Both the position numbers and the translations under genes were made by a program. Of a DNA stretch of 54,165 nucleotides, positions 23,547 through 31,163 are shown one piece after another. This DNA comes from Blastococcus haudaquaticus (GTDB taxonomy: Bacteria; Actinomycetota; Actinomycetes; Mycobacteriales; Geodermatophilaceae): assembly GCF_900230285.1 (NCBI RefSeq), contig NZ_OCNK01000009.1, positions 1-54,165 of the forward strand, read 5' to 3'. The notes beneath the pieces were generated by a model. The model ran no database searches and was not told the origin of the DNA. It worked only from the letters and a program-made list of their open reading frames with translations. Positions within the stretch are counted from its first letter, which is position 1; every line of letters starts with the position of its first letter.

Positions 23547-24263
23547 CTAGGCGGGGGCGACGTCGGCGAAGCGGCGGCCCTCGGCCCGCGAGCAGACCCG
23601 CACCAGTTCCATCAGCCGTCCCTGCGGCACGACACCCCGCCGGGCGTCCCGGCCGAGAGCGGTCGAGACGGCCGCGACGTCCGCGTGTCCCACCTGGGCG
23701 CTGACGGCGGCCAGCAGCTCCGCGGTGCCCGCGACGCCGGCGGCGTCGCCCGCCCGGGCGGCGGCCACGATGGCGGCGAGCCGGTGCGGCAGCGCGCTGG
23801 CGTACATCTCCTCGGCCCGCTGCGACGTCTCCGGCTCGGCGGCAGGTGCGGTCGGCACCTCCGTCGTGCCCGCCGGGGTCAGCCCCTTCATGACGTCCAC
23901 GAACAGCCGGGGGTCGACGGGCTTGGCCAGGCAGGCCACCGCCCCGGCGGAGGCGGCCAGTGCCCGCACCTGCTGGGTGCGGGCGGCAGCGGTCACCACG
24001 AACCGGGCACGGCTGCCGTTCTCGCGGAGCCGGCGCATCAGCGACGTGCCGCGGCCGCTGCGCATGACCATGTCGGTGACCACGAGGTCGGGGTCGACGG
24101 CGGCCGCGAGGCGCAGGGCGGCGTCCATGCCCGCGGCCTCGTGCACCCGCCAGCCGCCGAGGATCAGCAGCGTGGAGATGCGGTGCCGGGCGGCCGCGGA
24201 GTCGTCGACGACCAGGGCCGTCAGGACGGCGGGTGCGCCGGTGTGCTGGGGGTGGTGCGACAT
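23547..24263 (-). CDS. Receiver-HPt protein with degenerate HPt domain
   Basis: 238 residues from ATG 24263. The receiver domain (residues about 13-125) keeps VVDDS, phospho-Asp64 in LVVTDMVM, and Lys114 in CLAKPVDP. The C-terminal helical domain (about 150-235) aligns with the HPt domain of the upstream paralogue, but the phospho-His motif AHTLAGTSG is AELLAAVSA here: the His is replaced by Glu182. It cannot relay phosphate through that site. It may act as a sink, decoy or dimer partner. It ends the operon that begins with the TasA-like gene. Confidence 0.85.
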   Translation of the reverse strand: MSHHPQHTGAPAVLTALVVDDSAAARHRISTLLILGGWRVHEAAGMDAALRLAAAVDPDLVVTDMVMRSGRGTSLMRRLRENGSRARFVVTAAARTQQVRALAASAGAVACLAKPVDPRLFVDVMKGLTPAGTTEVPTAPAAEPETSQRAEEMYASALPHRLAAIVAAARAGDAAGVAGTAELLAAVSAQVGHADVAAVSTALGRDARRGVVPQGRLMELVRVCSRAEGRRFADVAPA

Positions 24264-24307
24264 GGTGCTGGGGTCCGTCTCTGGAGTGGTGCGGGGTGCG
24301 GGCGGGC

Positions 24308-24985
24308 TCAGACCCGTGCGAGTTCCTGCAGTTCGACGACGCGGGCGTGGGCCATGACGCCGCGGCGGGCGTCCGCGGCGATGGCCTGGCAGACCGAGGC
24401 GACGTCCGGGTGACCGAACTGGCCGCTGGTGCCGGCGAGGGTGTGCGCCGCGGAGACGACTGCCGGTGCATCTCCGGCCCGGGTGCCCGAGGCGATGGCC
24501 TGGAGCCGGTGCGGCAGGGCGTCGAGGTACATGCCGTGCAGCCGGTCCATCAGCTCTGCGTCGACGTCGTCGTCGTGCAGGTGGGCCCACTCGCGGAGCT
24601 CGGTCGGTTCTTCGACCTGCGCAGCCGGCCCCGTGGTCCGGCTGCGCAGGAAGTCCAGGAGGATGCGGGCGCCGATCGGCTTGGCCAGGCAGGCGATGGC
24701 GCCGGCGGTGACGGCGCCGGCCCGGTCCTCGTCGGTCGGCTCGGCGGTGACCACCAGGAAGCGGGCGAGGGAACCCTCGTGCCGCATCCGGCGGAGCATC
24801 GCGATCCCGTTCCCGCCGGCCACGGTCACGTCGGTGACGACCAGGTCCGGGTCGGCGGTGGTGGCGACGCGGTGCGCGGTGGTGATGTCGGCCGCCTCGC
24901 GCACCTGCCAGCCGCCGAGGCGGAGGAGGCCGACGACCCGGCGGCGGGCGTGGGAGTCGTCGTCGACGACGAGGGCGGTCAGCAC
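24308..24985 (-). CDS. Receiver-HPt hybrid protein
   Basis: 225 residues from GTG 24985, overlapping the upstream stop (GTGCTGA). The receiver has VVDDD, phospho-Asp52 in LVVTDVTV and Lys102 in CLAKPIGA. The HPt domain (residues about 145-220) has YLDALPHRLQAIASGTRAGD and an intact phospho-His181 in AHTLAGTSGQFG. A protein with both can pass phosphate between a kinase and a second regulator. It is co-transcribed with the SipW/TasA genes and followed by a paralogue that lost the His. Confidence 0.88.
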   Translation of the reverse strand: MLTALVVDDDSHARRRVVGLLRLGGWQVREAADITTAHRVATTADPDLVVTDVTVAGGNGIAMLRRMRHEGSLARFLVVTAEPTDEDRAGAVTAGAIACLAKPIGARILLDFLRSRTTGPAAQVEEPTELREWAHLHDDDVDAELMDRLHGMYLDALPHRLQAIASGTRAGDAPAVVSAAHTLAGTSGQFGHPDVASVCQAIAADARRGVMAHARVVELQELARV

Positions 24986-25455
24986 GCCAGCACCGCCGTC
25001 CGGGGCGTCTCCGCCGTCCAGCCGTAGCTGGTGAGCGTGATGACCGAGACGCGCGGCTGGTAGTTCAGGTAGCCGCGGTCGACGCGGGCGTTCACGGTGC
25101 GGTTGACGGCGTCGGTCTCGGCCATGACGACCGACGTGCCGTTGTTCAGGTGGGCCATGACGCGGTAGCCGGTCACGCCGCGTGCGGTGGTGCTCGCCGG
25201 CCAGGTGACGGTGGCGTCGTACCAGTAGTAGTAGGTCGTGACCCACGTGCCGTTCGCGTCGTAGTAGCCGCCGTTGGCGGTCTGGCCGCAGTAGTCGTTC
25301 ACGGTGACCGACGCCGGGGCGGCGACGGTGCCGGTGCCGACGGTCGTCCTGGCCGTGTAGGTGTCCTGGAAGGCGGCGGAGGCTGGGATGGCGGCGGCGA
25401 CCGTGACGGCCAGCGTGAGGCCGATCAGGATCAGGACCCGACGGATGGTGGTCAT
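24979..25455 (-). CDS. Secreted protein of the TasA/SipW operon
   Basis: 158 residues from ATG 25455, overlapping the sipW stop (ATGA). A signal peptide ends at IPASA (cleavage after about residue 27). The mature start AFQDTYTARTTVGTGTVAAP recalls the F-x-D...G-T-V pattern of TasA-like mature ends. The rest looks like a fibronectin III-type beta domain (DATVTWPASTTARGVTGYRV), with Cys only near the middle and at the very C-terminus (AVLAC). Likely an accessory or minor subunit of the surface assembly; no exact family recognised. Confidence 0.8.
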   Translation of the reverse strand: MTTIRRVLILIGLTLAVTVAAAIPASAAFQDTYTARTTVGTGTVAAPASVTVNDYCGQTANGGYYDANGTWVTTYYYWYDATVTWPASTTARGVTGYRVMAHLNNGTSVVMAETDAVNRTVNARVDRGYLNYQPRVSVITLTSYGWTAETPRTAVLAC

Positions 25456-26060
25456 GCCGTGCCCTCCTCTTCGGTGGTCGTGGGGCGCCAGATGGTCAGG
25501 AGCAGCCAGCCGGCCAGCAGTGCCGGGGCGCCGTAGAGCAGCACCTGGGTCACCACGGGGGCGCGCAGCGCCTGGATTAGGTGGCCGAGCTCGGGGATGA
25601 CGGCCTGGACCTCGTAGGCGGTGTCGCCCTGGAGGGTCGCCGTCCAGGGGTCGACGGCGGCGTTCGCGTCGCCCTTGGTCTGGATCTGCACGGCCCCGTC
25701 GGGGCCGGTCTCGACCGAGACGACCCGGTGGGTGACGAGGCTGCGGTCGTCGATCGGCTTGTGGTACGTGATCACCATGCCCTCGGTGACCTCGGAGACC
25801 GAGATCGGCGTGACGACGGTGACGTCACCCGGGTCGATCCCCGGCGCCATGCTCGCGGTCAGCATGGTCATCGTGCGGTAGCCCAGCAGGTGCGGGCCGA
25901 CGGCCAGGACGAGGAACACCAGGACGGCCAGGCCCATGACTCCGCGGACCAGCCACGGGGCCACGCGGCCCACGATCCGGGCGGCGCGAGAGCGCGTGTC
26001 CTCGGCCAGGGGCAGCTGGAGGGCTGCCCCCGGGCGACGGACGGGGAGGACGGCGGTCAT
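25452..26060 (-). CDS. sipW: SipW-type (ER-type) signal peptidase I
   Basis: 202 residues from ATG 26060. The catalytic Ser70 is in MLTASMAPGIDPGD and the general base is His111 in LVTHRVVSV, with Asp131 in TKGDANAAVDP. The Ser-His arrangement marks the SipW/archaeal-eukaryotic subtype rather than Ser-Lys LepB. Helices lie near residues 37-60 and 170-190. SipW processes TasA/camelysin-type preproteins. It lies 32 bp after a TasA-like gene and before another secreted protein, and is the only signal peptidase in the window. Confidence 0.93.
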   Translation of the reverse strand: MTAVLPVRRPGAALQLPLAEDTRSRAARIVGRVAPWLVRGVMGLAVLVFLVLAVGPHLLGYRTMTMLTASMAPGIDPGDVTVVTPISVSEVTEGMVITYHKPIDDRSLVTHRVVSVETGPDGAVQIQTKGDANAAVDPWTATLQGDTAYEVQAVIPELGHLIQALRAPVVTQVLLYGAPALLAGWLLLTIWRPTTTEEEGTA

Positions 26061-26092
26061 GGCGAGATCTCCGAGTGGTCGTCAGGCCGGAT

Positions 26093-26698
26093 TCAGCGGG
26101 TGGTGGCGGTGCGCTGGGAACCGATGAAGGTGAGGGTCAGCGCGGCGCTCTTGCCCTGGAAGGTGTTGTCGGCCGACGTGGGCAGCGCGATCGAGACGGC
26201 GAGGTTGTCGCTCGCGCCGGCGGCCAGCGAGGCCGGGTTGTTGAGCGTCATGTCGATGACAGCCGGGCCGGAGCCGAGGGTCCGCTCACCACTCGAGCAG
26301 GTCCAGGAGTTGTTGGCGCCGGCGGTCCAGGCGACGGCGCAGGACTTCACGGCCAGCTGGAGGCCGTTGGTCACGTCGGAGGTGAGGACGCTCGAGCCGG
26401 TGGTGGTGCTCCGGAGCACGACCGACGACAGCGCCGAGTTGCCGTCGTTCTTCAGCGTGACCGGGCGGGTCAGCGAGTCACCGGGCACGAAGCCGGCGGC
26501 GGTCATGTTGAGGGCCTCGCCACCGGTGAGGTCGATGCTGACCGTGCCCGACGCGACGGTCGTGGTGACCGGGGTGGTGCTGTCGGTGAAGCTACCGAAG
26601 GTGCCCATGCCGGCGACCGCGGCAGCGGCGCCGATGACGCCGAGCGAGCCGACGACCTTGCGGGCGGTGGAGCTGGTGGCGATGGTCTTGGTGCTCAT
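26093..26698 (-). CDS. TasA/camelysin-like secreted surface protein
   Basis: 201 residues from ATG 26698 with GGGAGA upstream. The signal region (VVGSLGVIGAAAAVAGMG) leads into TFGSFTDSTTPVTTTVASG, the SipW-dependent cleavage and start motif of the TasA/CalY family. The mature beta domain has AGFVPGDSLTRPVTLKNDGN. It is clearly paralogous to 6486-7106, and both share the upstream CTTGCGG repeat. First gene of an operon with sipW, a secreted protein and two receiver-HPt genes. Fibre or matrix function is inferred from family and context. Confidence 0.9.
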   Translation of the reverse strand: MSTKTIATSSTARKVVGSLGVIGAAAAVAGMGTFGSFTDSTTPVTTTVASGTVSIDLTGGEALNMTAAGFVPGDSLTRPVTLKNDGNSALSSVVLRSTTTGSSVLTSDVTNGLQLAVKSCAVAWTAGANNSWTCSSGERTLGSGPAVIDMTLNNPASLAAGASDNLAVSIALPTSADNTFQGKSAALTLTFIGSQRTATTR

Positions 26699-26788
26699 GT
26701 CCGTGTCTCCCTGTGTCCGGTGCGTCGACCGGCGTTCCGGCGACAAGGAGAACTCTGGAGGCCCTACCGCAGGGCACCCGCCAGCGAT

Positions 26789-26827
26789 CCGCAAGGAATC
26801 CGCAAGGAATCGGCGAACCCACCGCAA
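26789..26827 (-). promoter_or_regulatory. CTTGCGG repeats before the TasA-sipW operon
   Basis: On the gene strand, CTTGCGG-ATTC-CTTGCGG (26806 to 26789) has an 11-bp period. A third TTGCGG (26827-26822) lies exactly two periods further upstream. The pair ends 90 bp before the ATG at 26698. It is almost identical to 6381-6398. The rest of 26699-26931 shows nothing else definite. Confidence 0.65.
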
Positions 26828-26931
26828 TCGGCGCGATGGCCCGGGCCCGGGCTCCGCCGCGATCGCGCCCGGCCCGCTCCGCCGGGCACCGGAACGGGCG
26901 CCGAGCCGGTATGCGCAGGAGTGCGGACGGC

Positions 26932-28245
26932 CTACGCGGCGGCGAGGGGGAGCGTCAGCGTGAAGGTCGTGCCGGCGCCCTCGGCGCTCACGAGGTCGAG
27001 CGTGCCGCCGTGCGCCGTCGTGATCGCCTTGGTGATGGCGAGACCGAGGCCGACCCCGGGAACGGCTGCCCGCTGGGCCGTGGAGGAGCGGAAGAAGCGC
27101 GTGAAGAGCTTGCCCTGCTCACCGGTCGGGATGCCCATGCCGGTGTCGGTGACGGCCAGCTGCGCCACGGGGGAGGCCCCGGGACGGCCCTCCGCGCTCA
27201 CCGTGCCGTCGGCGGCCGCCCAGGCGGAGCGCAGCGACAGGGTCACCGTTCCCCCGGCCGGTGTGAACTTGACCGCGTTGGACACCAGGTTGTCGCAGGC
27301 CTGTCCCAGCCGGACGGCGTCACCGGGTACGACGAGACCGCTCGCCGGGAGGTCGACCACGAGCCGGACCCCGGCGGTCGCGGCGGCGACCCGTGCGGTC
27401 TCCTCCGCGGCGCGGACGACGCCGGCGAGGTCGACGTCGTGCGGCTCCAGGCTGAATCGGCCGGCGTCCACCTGCGCGGTGAACAGCAGGTCACCCACCA
27501 GGCGCAGCAGCCGGTCGGCGTTGCGCTCGACCGTGGTCAGGTACTTGCGCTGCTCGTCGGTCAGCGGCTGCTCGTCCTCGAGGACGAGTTCCAGGTAGCC
27601 CAGGATCGAGGTGAGCGGGGTGCGCAGCTCGTGGCTGATCAAGCTCACGAACTGGTCCTTCATCCGCTCGGTGGCCCGCGCCTCCGTCATGTCGGTGCCT
27701 ACGAAGTTCCAGCCGGCGTGCACGCCGCGGTCGTCCGTACGGGGCGTGACCGCGACGGACACCGTGCGCTGCTGCCCGTCGGCGGCGACGTAGGTCCAGT
27801 CGCGGACGTCGCTGCCGTGTGCGTGCGCCGCGTGCACGAGCGCCGCCAGCCCCGGAGCAGAGCCGCAGGTCTCCGCCTGGGCATCCAGCTCCTCGGCGAG
27901 GTGGAAGTCCACGATCGAGCGTTGCCGGACGACCTCACTGCGGGGGAGCCCGAGCATCTTCTCGGCCCCGGGGTTCCAGACGCGGATCACCCCGTCGCGG
28001 TCGGTGCCGATGATCGACTGCTCGGTGACGGCGTCGATGACGCTGGTCATCGTCTGCGCGCGAGCGGCGAGCATGCGGGTGGCCACGTCCAGCTCGTCGG
28101 CCCGCGTCCGCTCCTGGGCGAGCAGCGCGGCGTTCTCCTTCCGCAACCGGTCCAGCTCGGCGTCCCGGGGGTCGGGGCTGCCGGCCCTCGGCCGCGGCAC
28201 CCGGACCGCCCGGACGGGGGCCGGGCGTGGGTCGATCGTCGTCAC
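26932..28245 (-). CDS. PAS-domain histidine kinase (soluble)
   Basis: 437 residues from GTG 28245, overlapping the CheY-like gene stop (GTGA). There is no transmembrane helix. A coiled coil (residues about 28-65) leads to a PAS domain (AVTEQSIIGTDRDGVIRVWN, GWNFVGTDMTEARATERM). HisKA has the phospho-His in SLISHELRTPLTSILG, and the ATPase domain has DNLVSNAVKFT, TDTGMGIP and GVGLGLAI. PAS plus coiled coil suggests intracellular sensing. Coupled to the CheY-like receiver and near two receiver-HPt genes, so a multi-step phosphorelay is plausible. Confidence 0.93.
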   Translation of the reverse strand: MTTIDPRPAPVRAVRVPRPRAGSPDPRDAELDRLRKENAALLAQERTRADELDVATRMLAARAQTMTSVIDAVTEQSIIGTDRDGVIRVWNPGAEKMLGLPRSEVVRQRSIVDFHLAEELDAQAETCGSAPGLAALVHAAHAHGSDVRDWTYVAADGQQRTVSVAVTPRTDDRGVHAGWNFVGTDMTEARATERMKDQFVSLISHELRTPLTSILGYLELVLEDEQPLTDEQRKYLTTVERNADRLLRLVGDLLFTAQVDAGRFSLEPHDVDLAGVVRAAEETARVAAATAGVRLVVDLPASGLVVPGDAVRLGQACDNLVSNAVKFTPAGGTVTLSLRSAWAAADGTVSAEGRPGASPVAQLAVTDTGMGIPTGEQGKLFTRFFRSSTAQRAAVPGVGLGLAITKAITTAHGGTLDLVSAEGAGTTFTLTLPLAAA

Positions 28246-28664
28246 GCCGGTTGCCCCGCGCTGAGCGCGCGCACCTGGCGGACCAGGGCGGCGATCCCGA
28301 ACGGCTTGGCGAGGTAGGCGTCGGCACCGGCGGCCAGACCACGGGCGACGTCGTCGGAGGAGGCGCCGGCCGACAGCAGCAGGATGCGGATCCCCGCGGT
28401 CGCGGGATCGGCGCGCAGCGCCGTGCAGACGTCGAGCCCGGTCATCCCGGGCATGGAGACGTCGAGGACGGCGATGTCGGGCTGCCCTGCCCGGGCATGG
28501 GCCAGCGCAGCGCCGCCGTCGGCCACCGAGGTGGTGGCGGTGCACCCGGCCTTGGCGACGGCGAGGCACACGAGAGCGCGGATGTCGTCCTCGTCGTCAG
28601 CGACGAGGACGCGGACGGGGGAGGGAGCACCGGCGGGCACCGGGACGGACACTGCCTCGTCCAC
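28242..28664 (-). CDS. CheY-like single-domain response regulator
   Basis: 140 residues from GTG 28664 with GGAGCTCC upstream. A stand-alone receiver: VADDEDDIRALV, phospho-Asp in IAVLDVSMPGMTG, Thr/Ser position ILLLSAG and Lys in LAKPFG. It lacks an output domain, so it probably acts by protein contact or as a phosphorelay intermediate. Translationally coupled to the PAS kinase. An inverted repeat (CTCACCC-GGGC-GGGTGAG, 28767-28784) lies about 100 bp upstream. Confidence 0.92.
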   Translation of the reverse strand: MDEAVSVPVPAGAPSPVRVLVADDEDDIRALVCLAVAKAGCTATTSVADGGAALAHARAGQPDIAVLDVSMPGMTGLDVCTALRADPATAGIRILLLSAGASSDDVARGLAAGADAYLAKPFGIAALVRQVRALSAGQPA

Positions 28665-28801
28665 GGTGGAGCTCCTGTCGGTCAGGCGGCTCCGGGGGAG
28701 CCGAACGGCGTCGTCACGGTGGACAACGGCCTCCCGGGCAGGGGCCTGCAGGGCGCGGGCGGGGGACTCACCCGGGCGGGTGAGCCGGCCGGCCGGACAG
28801 C

Positions 28802-28837
28802 ACTGCGCCCCGCCGGGATATCCCGGCGGGGCGCAGT
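28802..28837. terminator. Long perfect palindrome, terminator
   Basis: The 36-bp sequence is a perfect palindrome from ACTGCGCCCCGCCGGGAT to its complement, ATATCC at the centre. It lies 31 bp after the stop of the 28868-29536 gene in its direction. Confidence 0.85.
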
Positions 28838-28867
28838 CGTGCGGGGTCGTTCAGGGCGGTCCGAGGA

Positions 28868-29536
28868 TCAGGACTTGGTCGCCTTGCTCTGCACGGTCTC
28901 CTTGGACTGCTGGGCCTGGCCCTGCACATCCGCGGCGGCGGACTTGCCCTCGTCGGTCACCGTGGTGGCGGCGTCCTGAGCGGTGGACCTGACCGACTCG
29001 ACGGCCTGCTGAGCGGCCGGCTTCAGCTGGTCGCCGATCTCCTGGGCCGCCTGCTTGGCCGGCTCGAGGAGCGTGTCCTTGTGCTCCTTGACCGCAGACT
29101 CGGCCTGCTGGGCCAGCTGCTTCTCCTTCTCCGACGCCGGCAGGAGGCTCGAGACGAGCCAGCCGACACCGAAGGCGATGAGGCCTGCGGCCAGGGGGTT
29201 GCCCTGGGCCTGACGGATGACGGCGTCCGGAGCCTGCTGGACGGCGCCCACCGCGGAGGAGGCAGCGCTGGAGACGCTGTCCGCCGCGTTGGAGGCTGCC
29301 CCCTGCACGGAGCCGGCGGCGTTGGACGCCATGCCGTGCGCCTGCGAGGTGGTGTCCTGAGCACTGCCCATGACCCGCTCCTTCAGGTTGCTCATCTTGC
29401 CCTTGGCCGCCGTCACGCGACGGTCCACGACGCGGGCCGGGTTGACCTTCTCGTTGAGGGCGTCGACGTCGTAGCTGAGCTCGCGCCGGGTGTCCTCGAT
29501 CTGCCGCCGGATGACGTCCGGGTCACTGGTGGTCAT
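28868..29536 (-). CDS. DUF3618 family envelope/stress protein
   Basis: 222 residues from ATG 29536. The N-terminus is the DUF3618 motif (DPDVIRRQIEDTRRELSYDVD, LNEKVNPARVVDRRV split here). A single transmembrane helix follows near residues 113-132 (LAAGLIAFGVGWLVSSLLP). The C-terminal third is an Ala/Gln/Lys-rich amphipathic helix reminiscent of LEA or apolipoprotein-like repeats. It ends a three-gene operon with a putative SigB-like promoter. Such operons are typically induced by stress; the molecular role is unknown. Confidence 0.88.
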   Translation of the reverse strand: MTTSDPDVIRRQIEDTRRELSYDVDALNEKVNPARVVDRRVTAAKGKMSNLKERVMGSAQDTTSQAHGMASNAAGSVQGAASNAADSVSSAASSAVGAVQQAPDAVIRQAQGNPLAAGLIAFGVGWLVSSLLPASEKEKQLAQQAESAVKEHKDTLLEPAKQAAQEIGDQLKPAAQQAVESVRSTAQDAATTVTDEGKSAAADVQGQAQQSKETVQSKATKS

Positions 29537-29556
29537 TGGTGCGCCTCCTTGGGGGG

Positions 29557-30075
29557 TCAGTTGGGCTTCATGGCGCCGGGGACCTGCTGCAGGGTCTCCA
29601 CGGTGCGCTCGGGCTTGGGGTTGACCTGCTGGAACTTCTTCTTGCCCATCACGAACGTCACGGCGGCGACGACGCCCCAGAGGATCGCGACGATGAGCGC
29701 GGCCAGGCCGATGTCCATGAAGTTCGCCAGCGCCCACCAGAGGGCGAAGGAGAGGAACATCAGGACCATGTAGCCCGCGAAGCCGGCGGCGCCGAACATC
29801 CCGGCGCCCTGACCGGCCTTCTTGGCCTCGACCTTGAGCTCGGCCTTGGCCAGCTCGAGCTCCTGGCGCATGAGCGTCGAGAGGTCCTTGCTCACCTCGC
29901 CGAGCAGCTGCCCGACCGAGGTGCCCTCGACGTCGGGACGGCCGGCCTCGGTGGTCGGCGTCCCCATGCCGCCGCTGTAGTCAGCGGCGTAGTTCTGCGG
30001 GTTCGGGTCGACCGGGGGAGCGGCGTAGCCCTGCTGCGCCCCGGCCGGGGTCGCCCCGGAGTAGGGGGTGCTCAT
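29557..30075 (-). CDS. Phage holin family (Holin 3_6) membrane protein
   Basis: 172 residues from ATG 30075. A Pro/Gln/Tyr-rich cytosolic start, then the family motif SVGQLLGEVSKDLSTLMRQE and LELAKAELKVEAKKAGQGAG, followed by two helices (about 98-118 and 122-144). Despite the name, this family is chromosomal in actinobacteria and is found with DUF3618 proteins, as here. It is the middle gene of the operon, with 20 bp to the DUF3618 gene. Probably an envelope-stress protein rather than a lysis holin. Confidence 0.87.
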   Translation of the reverse strand: MSTPYSGATPAGAQQGYAAPPVDPNPQNYAADYSGGMGTPTTEAGRPDVEGTSVGQLLGEVSKDLSTLMRQELELAKAELKVEAKKAGQGAGMFGAAGFAGYMVLMFLSFALWWALANFMDIGLAALIVAILWGVVAAVTFVMGKKKFQQVNPKPERTVETLQQVPGAMKPN

Positions 30076-30078
30076 GCG

Positions 30079-30900
30079 TCAGCCCACCCCACCGGGACGG
30101 CGAGCCGGGTCGTCCCAGCCTGCGGGGCTGGCCGGGGGCACCATGCTGCCCTCGGGGGGCACGGTGCCGTACGGCGGCGGCGGCAGGGGTGCCCCGCCGG
30201 TGGCCGTTCCGGTCGTGGCGTAGGTGCTCGTCGCAGGTGCGGCGTAGTCCGTGGTCGGCGCCGAGTAACCGGAGTAGGTCGGCGCGGGGTCCACGTAGTT
30301 CGACTGGCCGCTGAAGCCGTCGGTCGAGCTCGTGTCGCTGTGCGCGGCCTTGACACCGCTGGTGAGCCGGCCGGCGAGCACGCCGGCAGCGGCGGCGCCG
30401 AGCAGGAACAGACCCGGCTTGCGGCGGGCGAAGCTGCGGACGTCGTCGAGCAGCTGGGCCGGCTCGCGGTTCTGCAGCATCGAGGCGAAGCTCTCGACCG
30501 AGCTCGACGCCTGCTGGAGCAGGTCACGGGCCGGGCCGGGAGCGCCCTCGCTGGTTCCGTCGGCCAGGCTGCGCAGCTCCTGCGCCAGCGAGGACAGGCT
30601 CTGGCCCGCCTTCTGCTGCTGCGAGACGACCTGGTCCTTGACCTGGCTGCGGCCCTGGTCGAGCAGGTCCTTCGCCTGGCGCTGGGTCTCCTGGACGACC
30701 TGCTTGGCCTGGTCCGTGGCGACGGAGGCGACCTGGCTGCCGGCCTCGGCGGCGGTCTGGCCGACGTTCTTGGCCTCGCCGAGCGCGGCGTCCTTCGTCT
30801 CCTGCGCCTTGCTGGTACCGGTCGACTGGGTGGTGCTCGACGGTGACGTGGCCCCGCTGGTGGCGGGGGGCGGGAATGGGGCGTCGATGCTGTGAGTCAT
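30079..30900 (-). CDS. Membrane protein with helical repeats and Pro/Tyr-rich tail
   Basis: 273 residues from ATG 30900. Residues about 30-130 are a continuous amphipathic helix rich in Ala, Gln, Asp and Lys (LEA-like: VATDQAKQVVQETQRQAKDL). One transmembrane helix lies near residue 165 (PGLFLLGAAAAGVLAGRL), followed by a Ser/Tyr/Pro-rich tail. First gene of a three-gene operon, ending 3 bp before the holin-like gene. No enzyme motif. Linked to stress or envelope stability by its neighbours. Confidence 0.82.
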   Translation of the reverse strand: MTHSIDAPFPPPATSGATSPSSTTQSTGTSKAQETKDAALGEAKNVGQTAAEAGSQVASVATDQAKQVVQETQRQAKDLLDQGRSQVKDQVVSQQQKAGQSLSSLAQELRSLADGTSEGAPGPARDLLQQASSSVESFASMLQNREPAQLLDDVRSFARRKPGLFLLGAAAAGVLAGRLTSGVKAAHSDTSSTDGFSGQSNYVDPAPTYSGYSAPTTDYAAPATSTYATTGTATGGAPLPPPPYGTVPPEGSMVPPASPAGWDDPARRPGGVG

Positions 30901-30936
30901 CGGTCCTCCTCGGCAGTGTTCGGGGTCGGATGGGCG

Positions 30937-30961
30937 CTACCCCCACGCCGTTCCGCGACAC
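30937..30961 (-). promoter_or_regulatory. SigB/SigF-like promoter candidate
   Basis: GTGT-N15-GGGTAG on the minus strand, 37 bp before the ATG at 30900, resembles the actinobacterial general-stress promoter GTTT-N(15-17)-GGGTA. The intervening 30962-31163 shows no gene. The -35 has one mismatch. Confidence 0.4.
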
Positions 30962-31163
30962 CTGCCGTCAGTGGCAGAGTGATGGAGACGGGGGCTTTCC
31001 GCCCGGCGCATCCATGCGTCACGGGCGGGCGGGGAGACGGTCGGCGGCGCGGGTGCACACCGCGCCGAGCCCGTCTCCGGAGGGGAGCGCCGCAGGACCC
31101 TGATACCCCCGCAGCACCGTGATCGAAACGGGAACGACCTGTCGAGATGATCTCGGCGGACGT

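Noticed and set aside
28767-28784. CTCACCC-GGGC-GGGTGAG before the CheY-like gene as an operator
   Set aside because: Short GC-rich hairpin in a region full of such palindromes, with no second copy; kept only as a note under that gene.
29557-30075. Prophage holin
   Set aside because: No phage genes surround it; the family is a normal chromosomal partner of DUF3618 proteins.
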